Positions 1-7,765 of a DNA stretch of 34,413 nt are shown here, piece after piece (the stretch's first letter is position 1; each line of letters opens with the position of its first letter). A program made the translations under genes and the position numbers. Under the pieces are notes generated by a model. The model had not been told where the DNA came from. It did not search any database and saw nothing but the letters and a program-made list of their open reading frames with translations. Source of the DNA: a virus. The stretch spans positions 1 through 34,413 of the IMG/VR virus record IMGVR_UViG_3300017751_000087; one strand, 5' to 3'.

Positions 1-150
1 ACGACAACAGACGACACGACAACAGACGACACGACAACAGACGACACGACAACAGACGACACGACAACAGACAACACGAAGACTGACAACACGAAGACTG
101 ACAACACGAAGACTGACAACACGAAGACTGACAACACGACAACAGACGAC
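1..150 (+). repeat. 15-bp in-frame minisatellite (10 copies)
   Basis: Ten head-to-tail 15-bp units: four ACGACAACAGACGAC, one variant ending ACAAC, four ACGAAGACTGACAAC, then one more ACGACAACAGACGAC. They encode TTTDD/TTTDN/TKTDN pentapeptides. Since 15 is a multiple of 3, gain or loss of units keeps the reading frame. The array is cut by the window start, so its true copy number is unknown. Confidence 0.95.
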
Positions 151-906
151 GATACCGAGACTGAAGATGATAAGAATAAAATAAAAGAAGAATCTTTAGA
201 CATAGACAATATTGTAGAAAACGCTAAAGTAGAAGATCTTTATTCCAAAGCAAAGGGCGCTAATGATGAAGGAGCGTTAAACAAAGCTAAAGAATTAGCA
301 TCAGCCTTAAAATCGGCAGCTGCTGAAGAATTAGCGGCAAAAACCGCATTAGCAAATAAAATTTCAGGAAAAGAAGTTCCTAAAACTATTATAATTCTAG
401 CAGGTGGAGACGATGAGTCTGCAAAAGAAGGCGAAGACGGTTATACTTTAGGTAGTTTTATCGACAAATATGGAGGTGGATCTTCTATAGTAGGTAAAGA
501 AGATTATTCACCTATTAAAATAGCAGATGAAATTTTAGCTAGTGTAGACGATGCGATTGCAAGCGCTACAGGTAAATCAGAAGATACACCTGATGAAGAT
601 ACACCTGATGAAGAAACAACTGGTAATAAAACACCAGAAAAGAATTCTAAGGAAGACATGATCGCTAGATACAAAAAATTAGTTGATGGTACTGATGATG
701 AAGAAAAGAAAAAGAAGTATCAAGATAAAATAGACAAGCTAAGTAAAACAGAAGAATCTAAATTTTTAGATCCAGATTTTGTAGCTGTACTAGAAGCTGA
801 GTTATTAGCGTTTGAAAATTCAATAAATGAATCAGAAGAACTACCTAAGACAGTTAAGCTTTATGTAGGTATGTCAATTGCTGATAGATTTAAAGCATTA
901 ATGTAA
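1..906 (+). CDS. Acidic low-complexity protein, 3' part (5' end outside window)
   Basis: The frame is open from base 1 to the TAA at 904-906, giving about 301 residues with no start inside the window. The first internal ATG (658) is not a credible start because coding continues upstream without a stop. Residues 1-50 are ten pentapeptide repeats (TTTDD and TKTDN), followed by a Lys/Glu/Asp-rich region with Ala-rich helical stretches and a second small repeat (DTPDE twice, about residue 195). No cysteines, membrane segments or enzyme motifs are visible. I do not recognise the family. Composition suggests an extended, highly charged structural or DNA-packaging-associated protein, but that is inference. 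Its transcript probably ends at the strong terminator at 951-983. Confidence 0.75.
   Translation, partial: TTTDDTTTDDTTTDDTTTDDTTTDNTKTDNTKTDNTKTDNTKTDNTTTDDDTETEDDKNKIKEESLDIDNIVENAKVEDLYSKAKGANDEGALNKAKELASALKSAAAEELAAKTALANKISGKEVPKTIIILAGGDDESAKEGEDGYTLGSFIDKYGGGSSIVGKEDYSPIKIADEILASVDDAIASATGKSEDTPDEDTPDEETTGNKTPEKNSKEDMIARYKKLVDGTDDEEKKKKYQDKIDKLSKTEESKFLDPDFVAVLEAELLAFENSINESEELPKTVKLYVGMSIADRFKALM
583..612 (+). repeat. Two tandem 15-bp units (DTPDE x2)
   Basis: GATACACCTGATGAA is present twice in tandem inside the same gene as the minisatellite at 1-150. The unit is again 15 bp and in frame, but the sequence is unrelated. Confidence 0.9.
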
Positions 907-911
907 TAAGA

Positions 912-1412
912 TTAAAGAGAGCGCTTAGCGTTCTTTTTAGCCAACTTAAGAAACTCCTCTCGTTCTGCGAGCAGGAGTTTTTTGCATTCCTTACGAAACT
1001 CAATAGAAGATTTAAGTATACGACTATCTACCATTGGTGCATCGAGTACTTCATAATATTCTGGATGAACAAAGTTTTCCAAATCAAAGTTCATAAATTT
1101 AGACTTAATTGGTTTTAGGCTTATTGCACAGATCCAGTCCACTGTATTATACGATAAATGTAATGTCTCGATATCGACGACCTCGTTAGTGCTATGATCC
1201 CAATATAATTTTAAACTACTGGCAGATCTATTGGTAGTTTTTTCCATTCTTAAAATACATCCTATGAATTGATCATCTTTAGCCCATTTCTTAATGTGCC
1301 TGTGTTCTATTAAGAATTTGCGATGATGTTTCTTAAGACAGCTCAATATAATCCCGTATCTATTTCTAGGGTTTGGTCCATTGGTTCTTACTATTTTAAG
1401 TGGTATTGCCAT
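912..1412 (-). CDS. Hypothetical protein, basic, 166 aa
   Basis: This is the only long frame between the convergent gene ending at 906 and the divergent clamp-loader gene at 1476. It starts MAIPLKIVRTNG and ends in a Lys/Arg-rich helix (ECKKLLLAEREEFLKL). The middle contains short beta-like stretches (SLKLYWDHS, VDIETLHLSY, VDWICAISL). The region before the ATG is A/T-rich, as elsewhere in this genome. No family recognised. It is the only minus-strand gene before 33.5 kb. The 63-bp gap to 1476 must hold divergent promoters for both genes. Confidence 0.6.
   Translation of the reverse strand: MAIPLKIVRTNGPNPRNRYGIILSCLKKHHRKFLIEHRHIKKWAKDDQFIGCILRMEKTTNRSASSLKLYWDHSTNEVVDIETLHLSYNTVDWICAISLKPIKSKFMNFDLENFVHPEYYEVLDAPMVDSRILKSSIEFRKECKKLLLAEREEFLKLAKKNAKRSL
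914..938 (+). terminator. Weak bulged hairpin before T-run
   Basis: AAAGA pairs with TCTTT and GCGC with GCGT around a TTA loop, with a two-base bulge and a run of five T. It lies just past the stop of the gene ending at 906 and overlaps the last codons of the minus-strand gene. It is weaker than the hairpin at 951-983. Confidence 0.3.
951..983 (+). terminator. Rho-independent terminator inside the convergent gene
   Basis: AAACTCCTCTCG (951-962) pairs with CGAG-c-AGGAGTTT (968-980) around a five-base loop with one bulged C. Six T follow (978-983). Orientation and T-tract fit termination of plus-strand transcription from the gene ending at 906. The hairpin lies wholly in coding sequence of the minus-strand gene 912-1412. 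Confidence 0.7.
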
Positions 1413-1475
1413 ATATTATATTTATCTTTGAAACTTTAACGCACTTAGAGCGTATAATTACCAAAACACAGATAT

Positions 1476-2432
1476 ATGCAATCAATAAATCAACTCTTCA
1501 CAGAGAAGTATCGTCCAAAAAACTTAGATGATTTGATCTTACCAGATCGAGTAATGGCAAAATTCAAAGATGGATTAGTCCAAAACATGTTATTGTCAGG
1601 TTCTCCTGGAACTGGTAAAACATCATGTGCAAAGGCAATTGTAAATCAATTTGAATTACCGTACCTTTATATAAATGCATCTACAGATACTTCAGTTGAT
1701 GTTATTCGTACCAGAATTACAGATTTTTGTTCAACTGTTTCTATTATGGATAAGCCTGGAATGTTTAAGGTAGTAATACTCGATGAGGTTGATGGTGTAT
1801 CAGATCAATTCTTTAAAGCATTGCGTGCTACAATGGAAACATTTGCATCTAATTCTAGATTTATTGCTACATGTAATTACATTAATAAACTTCCGGATCC
1901 TATCTTATCAAGATTTGAAGTTATTAATTTTGATTTTGAAAAAGAAGAAGAATCTGAATTAACTAAGAAATATATTAAAAGAGTTTATCAGATATGTGGA
2001 AATGAAGATATGACAATTGAAAAACCAGCATTGGTAGAATTTGTTAGACGTAATTTTCCAGATTTAAGAACTACGCTTAATAAATTACAAGGATATAAAA
2101 CTCAAGGTACTTCTAATATTACAGTAGAAGATGTTAAGAAGTTTAATTCTGTTTATAAAGATGTATTTGAGCTTGTATTTAATGAGACTGATCCTGCTAA
2201 AAATTACCAATTACTTGTTAGTAATTATGGAAATAAAGTAGATGATGTTTTACAAACATTAGGTGAAGAATTTGTTGAATATATACAACAAGAGAAATTA
2301 CAACATGTTAAACACATTCCTCAAATTATCATTACGGTTGCTAAACATCAAGCACAAAGAGTACATGTTATTGATCCAGTGATTACAATGTTAAGTTGTG
2401 TATATGAAATACAATCTATTGTTAACTCTTAA
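1476..2432 (+). CDS. 44: Sliding-clamp loader, large subunit (T4 gp44-like AAA+ ATPase)
   Basis: AAA+ ATPase that would load the DNA-polymerase sliding clamp onto primer-template. Visible motifs: the clamp-loader N-terminal signature EKYRPKNLDDL (10-20), Walker A GSPGTGKTS (42-50), Walker B VVILDEVD (99-106), sensor 1 with FIATCN (129-134), and the arginine-finger SRF (145-147), shared with RFC/gp44 small subunits. At 318 residues it matches T4 gp44 (319). Its stop codon lies inside the A-box of the class E promoter that drives the next gene. The gene at 3969, two genes downstream, probably encodes its gp62-like partner. Confidence 0.93.
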   Translation: MQSINQLFTEKYRPKNLDDLILPDRVMAKFKDGLVQNMLLSGSPGTGKTSCAKAIVNQFELPYLYINASTDTSVDVIRTRITDFCSTVSIMDKPGMFKVVILDEVDGVSDQFFKALRATMETFASNSRFIATCNYINKLPDPILSRFEVINFDFEKEEESELTKKYIKRVYQICGNEDMTIEKPALVEFVRRNFPDLRTTLNKLQGYKTQGTSNITVEDVKKFNSVYKDVFELVFNETDPAKNYQLLVSNYGNKVDDVLQTLGEEFVEYIQQEKLQHVKHIPQIIITVAKHQAQRVHVIDPVITMLSCVYEIQSIVNS

Positions 2433-2479
2433 AAATAAGTTAGTATAAATTTTTTATTGTCATTTATTTTTAGTATATT
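2429..2479 (+). promoter_or_regulatory. Class E tripartite promoter before the exonuclease gene
   Basis: A-box TTAAAAATAA at 2429-2438, T-run at 2450-2455 followed by ATTGTC, and TATATT at 2474-2479. The A-box to TATATT distance is 45 nt and the T-run to TATATT distance is 24 nt, as in the other copies. Transcription would begin around 2485, so the TTG-start extension from 2457 is untenable and the ATG at 2505 is the real start. Confidence 0.7.
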
Positions 2480-2504
2480 GGCAGTAGATAAAAGAAATAA
2501 AGAT

Positions 2505-3776
2505 ATGAAAGTGGGAAAACACACATTATTGATTGACGGTAACTATTTTGTATTTAGTAGATTATTTGTTCTACCTAAACCAAAGAATGGCGAACAGCTA
2601 TTAGGTGATGATAAGCAAAAATCTCAATTTATGCGAAAATTGGCCATTGACTTTGCATCAGAGATGCGTAAGTTAAAAATGTTCGTAGATGACGTTGTAT
2701 TAACAGTTGATTCTAAATCATGGCGTAAGGATTTATATCCCGAGGCAGATTACAAAGGCACTAGAAAACAAAGTTCATCCGTAGATTGGACTGCAGTTTA
2801 TGGAGTATATGAAGAATTCCAAAAAATTGTTGCCAAAAAAGGTGTTACTGTACATCAAATACAAGGTGCAGAAGCAGATGATGTTATCTTCGGATGGTCT
2901 ACAATGCTTAACGCGCGTGGTAAATCATGTATTGTGTGGTCTGGTGATAAAGATCTTATTCAGTTAGTTAACTATTCTAACACTAATGATGCACATACAT
3001 TATGGTACTACAATACTAGAAAACAGTTATATGCATACAAAGGATTTGAACAAGACATGGCAACTTCGGCTGCTGCAGATTTATCTACAGATGATATGCT
3101 ATTTAATATGGGTGGACAAACTATGTTAAGGGATAATTATCAAGGTGACATTGTGGGTTGGATTAATGCTAATAAAATTTCTATTGAAGAAATAGACTGC
3201 GACGAGTTTATTCTCAAGAAAATTCTTACTGGAGATAAGTCAGATAATATTCCAGCATGTGTTACTTGGCAAAAAGAAATGAAGACTGGTAAGATGCGTA
3301 ATTACTCATTAACTATGAAACATGCAGATACCATATATGATCAGTTTCTTAAAGAATACGATAACTTTATCATAGATCACCTGTTCTCTTCTGAATACAA
3401 AGATAAGTTATCTGATATAATCTATCGCGTAGTAGGACATAGCTCACCCACGCTCATCAAAGTAGCTCTGTCAACTAACATTGCTTTAATGCTTTTACAT
3501 AATAAAACTATTCCAGATGCAATTCAACGTGCTATTTACGATTCTATCGAAAAGGATTGGGAAGGTGCTATAGATAATAAAGATTCTATTATGGAAATGG
3601 ATAAAATACTAGAAGGTACACATTGGTTAGATAAGTCAAGTGGATTTGGGCCAGATGCGTTTGCAGGTATAGATATACCTAAAGAAAATACACCTACAAA
3701 GAAAAAGCCTATGAAATTAGTAGGTAAAAAAACTAAAAAGACAATATCAAAGGATCCAACTAAAAAATTATTTTAA
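2505..3776 (+). CDS. rnh: RNase H / 5'-3' exonuclease (T4 Rnh-like, FEN family)
   Basis: FEN-1-type 5' nuclease expected to remove RNA primers and adjacent DNA from Okazaki fragments. Acidic metal-binding positions are present: LLIDGNY (D11), VDSKSWRKD (D69), EADD (123-126), SGDKD (146-150) and LTGDKSDN. The last resembles T4 RNase H KGDKKDN, and even the preceding IDC is shared. At 423 residues it is longer than T4 Rnh (305), with a C-terminal extension ending in a Lys-rich tail (KKKPMKLVGKKTKK) that could bind DNA or the clamp. The ATG at 2505 was chosen over TTG 2457 because the promoter TATATT box lies between them. Confidence 0.88.
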   Translation: MKVGKHTLLIDGNYFVFSRLFVLPKPKNGEQLLGDDKQKSQFMRKLAIDFASEMRKLKMFVDDVVLTVDSKSWRKDLYPEADYKGTRKQSSSVDWTAVYGVYEEFQKIVAKKGVTVHQIQGAEADDVIFGWSTMLNARGKSCIVWSGDKDLIQLVNYSNTNDAHTLWYYNTRKQLYAYKGFEQDMATSAAADLSTDDMLFNMGGQTMLRDNYQGDIVGWINANKISIEEIDCDEFILKKILTGDKSDNIPACVTWQKEMKTGKMRNYSLTMKHADTIYDQFLKEYDNFIIDHLFSSEYKDKLSDIIYRVVGHSSPTLIKVALSTNIALMLLHNKTIPDAIQRAIYDSIEKDWEGAIDNKDSIMEMDKILEGTHWLDKSSGFGPDAFAGIDIPKENTPTKKKPMKLVGKKTKKTISKDPTKKLF

Positions 3777-3777
3777 T

Positions 3778-3939
3778 ATGACGCTGACAGATTATATTCA
3801 AATAGAAGAAATATTAGCAGAAGCCAATGCGCATGGTATAAAGTTAGAGGTTATGGCTCTAGCTGATAAAATAGAGGCATTACATGATATGTCAAAAGTA
3901 GATGCACATCAACATGCATTTAACACTCTTATAGGGTAA
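3778..3939 (+). CDS. Small hypothetical protein, 53 aa
   Basis: ATG at 3778 follows the exonuclease stop (3774-3776) by one base, and the TAA is at 3937-3939. The product begins MTLTDYIQIEEILAEANAH and looks mostly helical and acidic, ending with a His-containing segment (DAHQHAF). No family recognised. The tight spacing argues for translational coupling to the exonuclease gene. Confidence 0.6.
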   Translation: MTLTDYIQIEEILAEANAHGIKLEVMALADKIEALHDMSKVDAHQHAFNTLIG

Positions 3940-3968
3940 ACTTTCTTACCTAACAACATATAATAAAT

Positions 3969-4400
3969 ATGCTAGACGAAACTAAATTATTCGACTTCGT
4001 GAAAATAATGTTTACGAAGAAGAATCAATACGAAAAAATAAAGAATCACAACAAGAAGCGCCATCATTTTATGATCAATAGATTTATGGCCATTAAATAT
4101 CCAGCTAACGCTCAGATGTTTAATATTAACGGTATTAGCGGCGCAAGTGTTGTAGAATCATGGGCAATGGTAGCTCAGCGATTTAAATCAGTACCTGGGT
4201 GGTTTTACACCAAAACAAAAAAATCTGCTGCAAAAAATAAAGCAGATAAATATATTCCAACAGAGCAAGCTGTTCAAATCTATCTCACTAAGAATGAAAT
4301 AGGTATGCGAGATTTTAATGATCTTAAACTATTCGCAAAAGAAGATCTTTATTCTGATTTGAAAAAAATAGAAACCCAGGTCGATGTCTACAGGAAATAG
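3969..4400 (+). CDS. Probable clamp-loader small subunit (gp62-like)
   Basis: A 143-residue basic protein. The segment HHFMINRFMAIKYPANAQMFN resembles the pattern in T4 gp62 (KFMVENALSQFPE, then AMN), followed by the equivalent of the KRYGKWAK stretch (PGWFYTKTKKS) and a C-terminal helical segment. With the gp44-like gene two genes upstream, a clamp-loader partner is the best reading. It is shorter than T4 gp62 (187), similarity is by eye only, and it could instead be another replication accessory protein. It overlaps the next gene by 17 nt. Confidence 0.5.
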   Translation: MLDETKLFDFVKIMFTKKNQYEKIKNHNKKRHHFMINRFMAIKYPANAQMFNINGISGASVVESWAMVAQRFKSVPGWFYTKTKKSAAKNKADKYIPTEQAVQIYLTKNEIGMRDFNDLKLFAKEDLYSDLKKIETQVDVYRK

Positions 4401-5034
4401 AGATACATTTTCAGAAGTTATAGATATTACTTTACATAAGTATAATTCTATTGATTTAAGGTTGTGGGGAATAATCACTAGATTTTCTACCACAAAAACA
4501 CTAAATGAATCAGAAGTACTTATTGATGTTAATGATCTTAAGAGAATTGTATATGCTTCTTTTAAATCTGAAATTTCAAGATTTAAAGCTATCAGTGATG
4601 TTGCGATACATAAAGAAGCTACGTCAATATACTTTATAAATCAAATTTTTGACACCATGACCAATTTAAGATGGGTCAAATTTACTCTTAATAAAAACTC
4701 GAGCTATAGTAGAATTATTAATGTAGATCAAATTAAAACTATCAAATATAGTACTAAGACATTGAGAGGTAGCATCAGATTATTTGATATATTTAATGAA
4801 CATGAAACTGAAGTAGCTAGTATGCTCTTAAAAAGGGCTAAACTAATGGGAGAAGAAGAACACTTCACAGTTATTAGAATTAGAAAGTTTTTATCAGTAC
4901 TAGATCTATTCTTATCTGAAAATAATACAACTGAGGTTTTTAATATAATTAATGCAATTATTCAAAGGGTAGAGGTATATGAATCTGATAATCCAGAGAT
5001 GCTTTTAATCACTGATAAAAAATCAGATATATAA
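4384..5034 (+). CDS. Hypothetical protein, 216 aa
   Basis: Starts inside the end of the preceding gene (17-nt overlap), so it is probably co-translated. The product has alternating beta and helix-like stretches, an Ile/Asn-rich middle (TLNKNSSYSRIINVDQIKTIKYS) and helical segments near the C-terminus. No signal peptide, cysteines or known motif. By position just before the structural genes it could be a neck or head-completion factor, or the last replication-block gene. I cannot decide. A class L late box lies across its final codons. Confidence 0.6.
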   Translation: MSTGNRDTFSEVIDITLHKYNSIDLRLWGIITRFSTTKTLNESEVLIDVNDLKRIVYASFKSEISRFKAISDVAIHKEATSIYFINQIFDTMTNLRWVKFTLNKNSSYSRIINVDQIKTIKYSTKTLRGSIRLFDIFNEHETEVASMLLKRAKLMGEEEHFTVIRIRKFLSVLDLFLSENNTTEVFNIINAIIQRVEVYESDNPEMLLITDKKSDI

Positions 5035-5037
5035 ATA
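5028..5037 (+). promoter_or_regulatory. Class L (late-type) promoter box TATATAAATA
   Basis: Contains an exact copy of the T4 late core TATAAATA, 27 nt upstream of the ATG at 5065. It lies at the junction between replication and structural genes, where a late promoter is expected. Confidence 0.6.
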
Positions 5038-5064
5038 AAAATAAGTCGTAGACTCTAACCGTTA

Positions 5065-7026
5065 ATGGTAACTAATTTTACAGCAAATCAAATAGGTGAT
5101 TATATGTTCGCCAAGCTCGTAGATCCTTACGAGAGTATTACAAATGTCACTGGATGGAATGTAACCGCTGGTGTTACAACTCCAAATACAGCCGGGCTAC
5201 TTGCTATGGATTTAGGTCAAAATACTATTACAGGTATTAATACAAACTTAGATTTAGTAGCTGGAGAAAAGATTCTTATTTCTAATTACACAGTAACTGT
5301 TGACACATTACTTAGTCCAACTCAATTTACTATTATAGAAGGTGCACCTATAACATCAACAGGTATTACATTTTATAAAAAACCAGATGCTAATAATCAC
5401 TTCGACTATTCATATAGATGGTCTCAGAATGGCTCTAGTACAGATGGTGGCCAAATGTCCCCAGCTAGACCACTTAACATGGCAACTGGACCTAATGATT
5501 TACTAGGTCAAACTTTTGATGCTTCTAAACCCCTTTGGTTAGATGTTAAGGCTGAGGTTAATAGATTAGGAGATTACAATACAATAACTTTATTGAGCGT
5601 TACCTTTGAATTACTTTCTGAAAATGGAGTAATTGAAAGTTGTCCACAATTTTGTGGAGATTGTACTGATCCTTGGTCTATGAGTGGGTGTGCTAACATA
5701 GTTATAGATTGTGAAGACGGTCTATATGATCCTTATAATTTACAGAGACCTGTAGATACTTATAGAGATTTAAGTGAATTGTCTTCAGAGATGTGGGGAC
5801 ATCCTGTAAAATATTTTAGAGTAGAACCAGATAAAAGATCAAGCGATGTTGTATTAATGGAATATTCATTATACAATGTAACAGATTCTTCGGATTTAAA
5901 GATAATGGTACCTGATAATGCAATGCCAACACAAGAATTTCAATATGATATTTTTGGAATGGGATTTGAAGATTTTGAAGTACACCTTACACAAGGTCAA
6001 TTTAAAACAGCGTTTGGTTTAGGCCCTAGTCCAAGATCCAGAGATTACTTATATTTCCCTTTAATGAATAGAATGTACGAAGTACGATCGGTTTCATTTG
6101 CAGATGAATTCAATATGGATATGACATATTGGAGATTAATGTTAACTAAATATGAAGAAAGAACAAGTAACATACATACTGATACTGCAATTGAACAACA
6201 AGTTGATGATCTGGTTACAGGAATTGAAGAAGTATTTGGAGAAGAAATACAGGCAGAGCAAGATAAAGTAACAAAACCTCAACAATATAAAACAATATTT
6301 AGTGAAGTTAATGACGGTACTAGATATAAGATTCACAATGATTTAAAAATCAAAGACACTGAAATTAGAAATCAATGGACTATGGTTTCTAAAAACTGTT
6401 ATGATATGTCGAGTATTAAAGATATTGGTGTTGAAGCATTACAGTATGTAAGAAAATCTGAATTATCTTCAACTAAGAATATGGCAATGACCCTTTGGTT
6501 TAGGCCTACTACAAGCGCATTTAGTCCAACCAAACCTAAACTAAATTTAGTTAAAGGTAAAACAGGTTCTAAAGGTTTAAATATTGAAACTACCAAATCT
6601 GCAATTACATTAAATATAAATGACGATACACATACATTTAACTATGCATCAGATTTAGAAATCGGAACATGGTATGGTGTAGTTATTAATCTAAGTAATA
6701 CATATAGCACATTAAGTGCAGACGTTTATAGATTAGATCCAATGAGTAACTGGCAGAATGGTCAAACAGTACAGCAGACTTTAGCGTCTGTATTATCTGA
6801 GAAAGTAAATAACATTACACCATATGGTTGGACAACTACAGATAAATGGGCACTAATGCCAGGTAAACATGAAATAACAAATATTAGATTGTTTAATAAA
6901 GTTATTGGAGATGAGCAACATATTAATCTTTTACAACAATATGTAGTTAGAGATAATCAATATGCGCATATCATTGATAACGCAATACCTTCTATCCAAC
7001 TAAGACGCTACAATCAAGCTAGATAA
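5065..7026 (+). CDS. Structural protein, neck (gp14-like) domain with C-terminal lectin-like domain
   Basis: 653 residues at the position of the T4 neck genes, directly before the terminase pair. Residues about 291-369 (FGMGFEDFEVHL, then YLYFPLMNRMYEVRSV, then YWRLMLTKYEER) resemble the core of the T4 gp14 neck protein (fold recognised by eye). The N-terminal 190 residues are beta-rich and Thr/Asn-rich. A cysteine cluster follows (C193, C197, C200, C209, C216). Residues about 470-640 look like a LamG/concanavalin-type beta sandwich (MTLWFRPTTS, then ITNIRLFN). Far larger than T4 gp14 (256). Driven by the late box at 5028. It may join head to tail and also display a carbohydrate-binding module. 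Confidence 0.6.
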   Translation: MVTNFTANQIGDYMFAKLVDPYESITNVTGWNVTAGVTTPNTAGLLAMDLGQNTITGINTNLDLVAGEKILISNYTVTVDTLLSPTQFTIIEGAPITSTGITFYKKPDANNHFDYSYRWSQNGSSTDGGQMSPARPLNMATGPNDLLGQTFDASKPLWLDVKAEVNRLGDYNTITLLSVTFELLSENGVIESCPQFCGDCTDPWSMSGCANIVIDCEDGLYDPYNLQRPVDTYRDLSELSSEMWGHPVKYFRVEPDKRSSDVVLMEYSLYNVTDSSDLKIMVPDNAMPTQEFQYDIFGMGFEDFEVHLTQGQFKTAFGLGPSPRSRDYLYFPLMNRMYEVRSVSFADEFNMDMTYWRLMLTKYEERTSNIHTDTAIEQQVDDLVTGIEEVFGEEIQAEQDKVTKPQQYKTIFSEVNDGTRYKIHNDLKIKDTEIRNQWTMVSKNCYDMSSIKDIGVEALQYVRKSELSSTKNMAMTLWFRPTTSAFSPTKPKLNLVKGKTGSKGLNIETTKSAITLNINDDTHTFNYASDLEIGTWYGVVINLSNTYSTLSADVYRLDPMSNWQNGQTVQQTLASVLSEKVNNITPYGWTTTDKWALMPGKHEITNIRLFNKVIGDEQHINLLQQYVVRDNQYAHIIDNAIPSIQLRRYNQAR

Positions 7027-7030
7027 ATTA

Positions 7031-7057
7031 GTAACAAATATTTACTAAATTTGTTAC
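7031..7057 (+). terminator. 9-bp perfect hairpin after the neck-like gene
   Basis: GTAACAAAT and ATTTGTTAC form a perfect 9-bp stem with a 9-base loop, beginning 5 nt after the stop codon. There is no long T-tract, only AAGTATTTTC. It sits directly before a class L promoter box and may act as a terminator or 3'-end stabiliser. Confidence 0.5.
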
Positions 7058-7069
7058 AAGTATTTTCTA

Positions 7070-7079
7070 GATATATAGA
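7070..7079 (+). promoter_or_regulatory. Class L promoter box before the small terminase
   Basis: GATATATAGA, 15 nt upstream of the ATG at 7095 and 12 nt after the hairpin. It matches the GATATATAATA consensus seen before the sheath, tube and CCA genes. Confidence 0.5.
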
Positions 7080-7094
7080 TTATAATATAATAAT

Positions 7095-7763
7095 ATGAGC
7101 GAAGACAAAAAGAAAAGCATTTCAGATCAAGCTGATGAAATCAGAAAAGAATTAGATGCTTTAATAGGTGAAAATCAAATGGATGTAGAGACAGATCCAA
7201 CCGATTTACCAATGATACAGAGAGAAACCAGCTTGGCTCCTGTAAATTATACAGAATTAAAATCCTCATCTGCAAAAAAAGCTAAGAAGACTATAGAAAG
7301 TCTTATGAAGTTTTATCTAGACGCAGATATTATAGAAAAAGATGATTACATCAAAGCTAAGAAAGCTATGGATGAAATGACAATGTCATCTTTAATATAT
7401 CAATTACAAGCAGGTGAAAGAGCGCTTACTACTTTATTAGAAACAATAGAAGGTGGAGAATTAGCTCCTAGGATGTTTGAAGTTTTAGCTACTTTACAAA
7501 AATCAATGCTAGATATTATTAAGTCACAAACAATGTATTTAATGGCAGCAGAAGAATCCACGAAGAGAATAGCTAGAGATATTGAGATATACAGAAAAAG
7601 AGATGATATTACAGAAATTGAATCATCTGGTGGAGATGTATCAGATAGAAATGTACAAAGAGGTACTAAAGATTTAATGGCAGCAATTCAAGCAGGTATA
7701 AATAATCAAGATAATCAAGAAGATATAGAAGACGTCGATATAGAAGAGTCTACTGAAGAATAA
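7095..7763 (+). CDS. 16: Small terminase subunit (gp16-like)
   Basis: 222 residues, ending two bases before the large terminase gene. The central helical region (ERALTTLLETIE, then PRMFEVLATLQKSMLDI) parallels the T4 gp16 core (AKIFLETAK, then PRHMEVFATLMGQM), the oligomerising helical hairpin of small terminases. N- and C-terminal thirds are acidic and probably disordered. It would bind phage DNA and present it to the large subunit. Assignment rests on this core pattern plus adjacency. It is longer than T4 gp16 (164). Confidence 0.75.
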   Translation: MSEDKKKSISDQADEIRKELDALIGENQMDVETDPTDLPMIQRETSLAPVNYTELKSSSAKKAKKTIESLMKFYLDADIIEKDDYIKAKKAMDEMTMSSLIYQLQAGERALTTLLETIEGGELAPRMFEVLATLQKSMLDIIKSQTMYLMAAEESTKRIARDIEIYRKRDDITEIESSGGDVSDRNVQRGTKDLMAAIQAGINNQDNQEDIEDVDIEESTEE

Positions 7764-7765
7764 CA

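Noticed and set aside
3959-3968. TATAATAAAT as a class L promoter before 3969
   Set aside because: The box abuts the ATG with no room for a transcript start upstream of the codon, so a leader could not be made. Chance AT-rich match.
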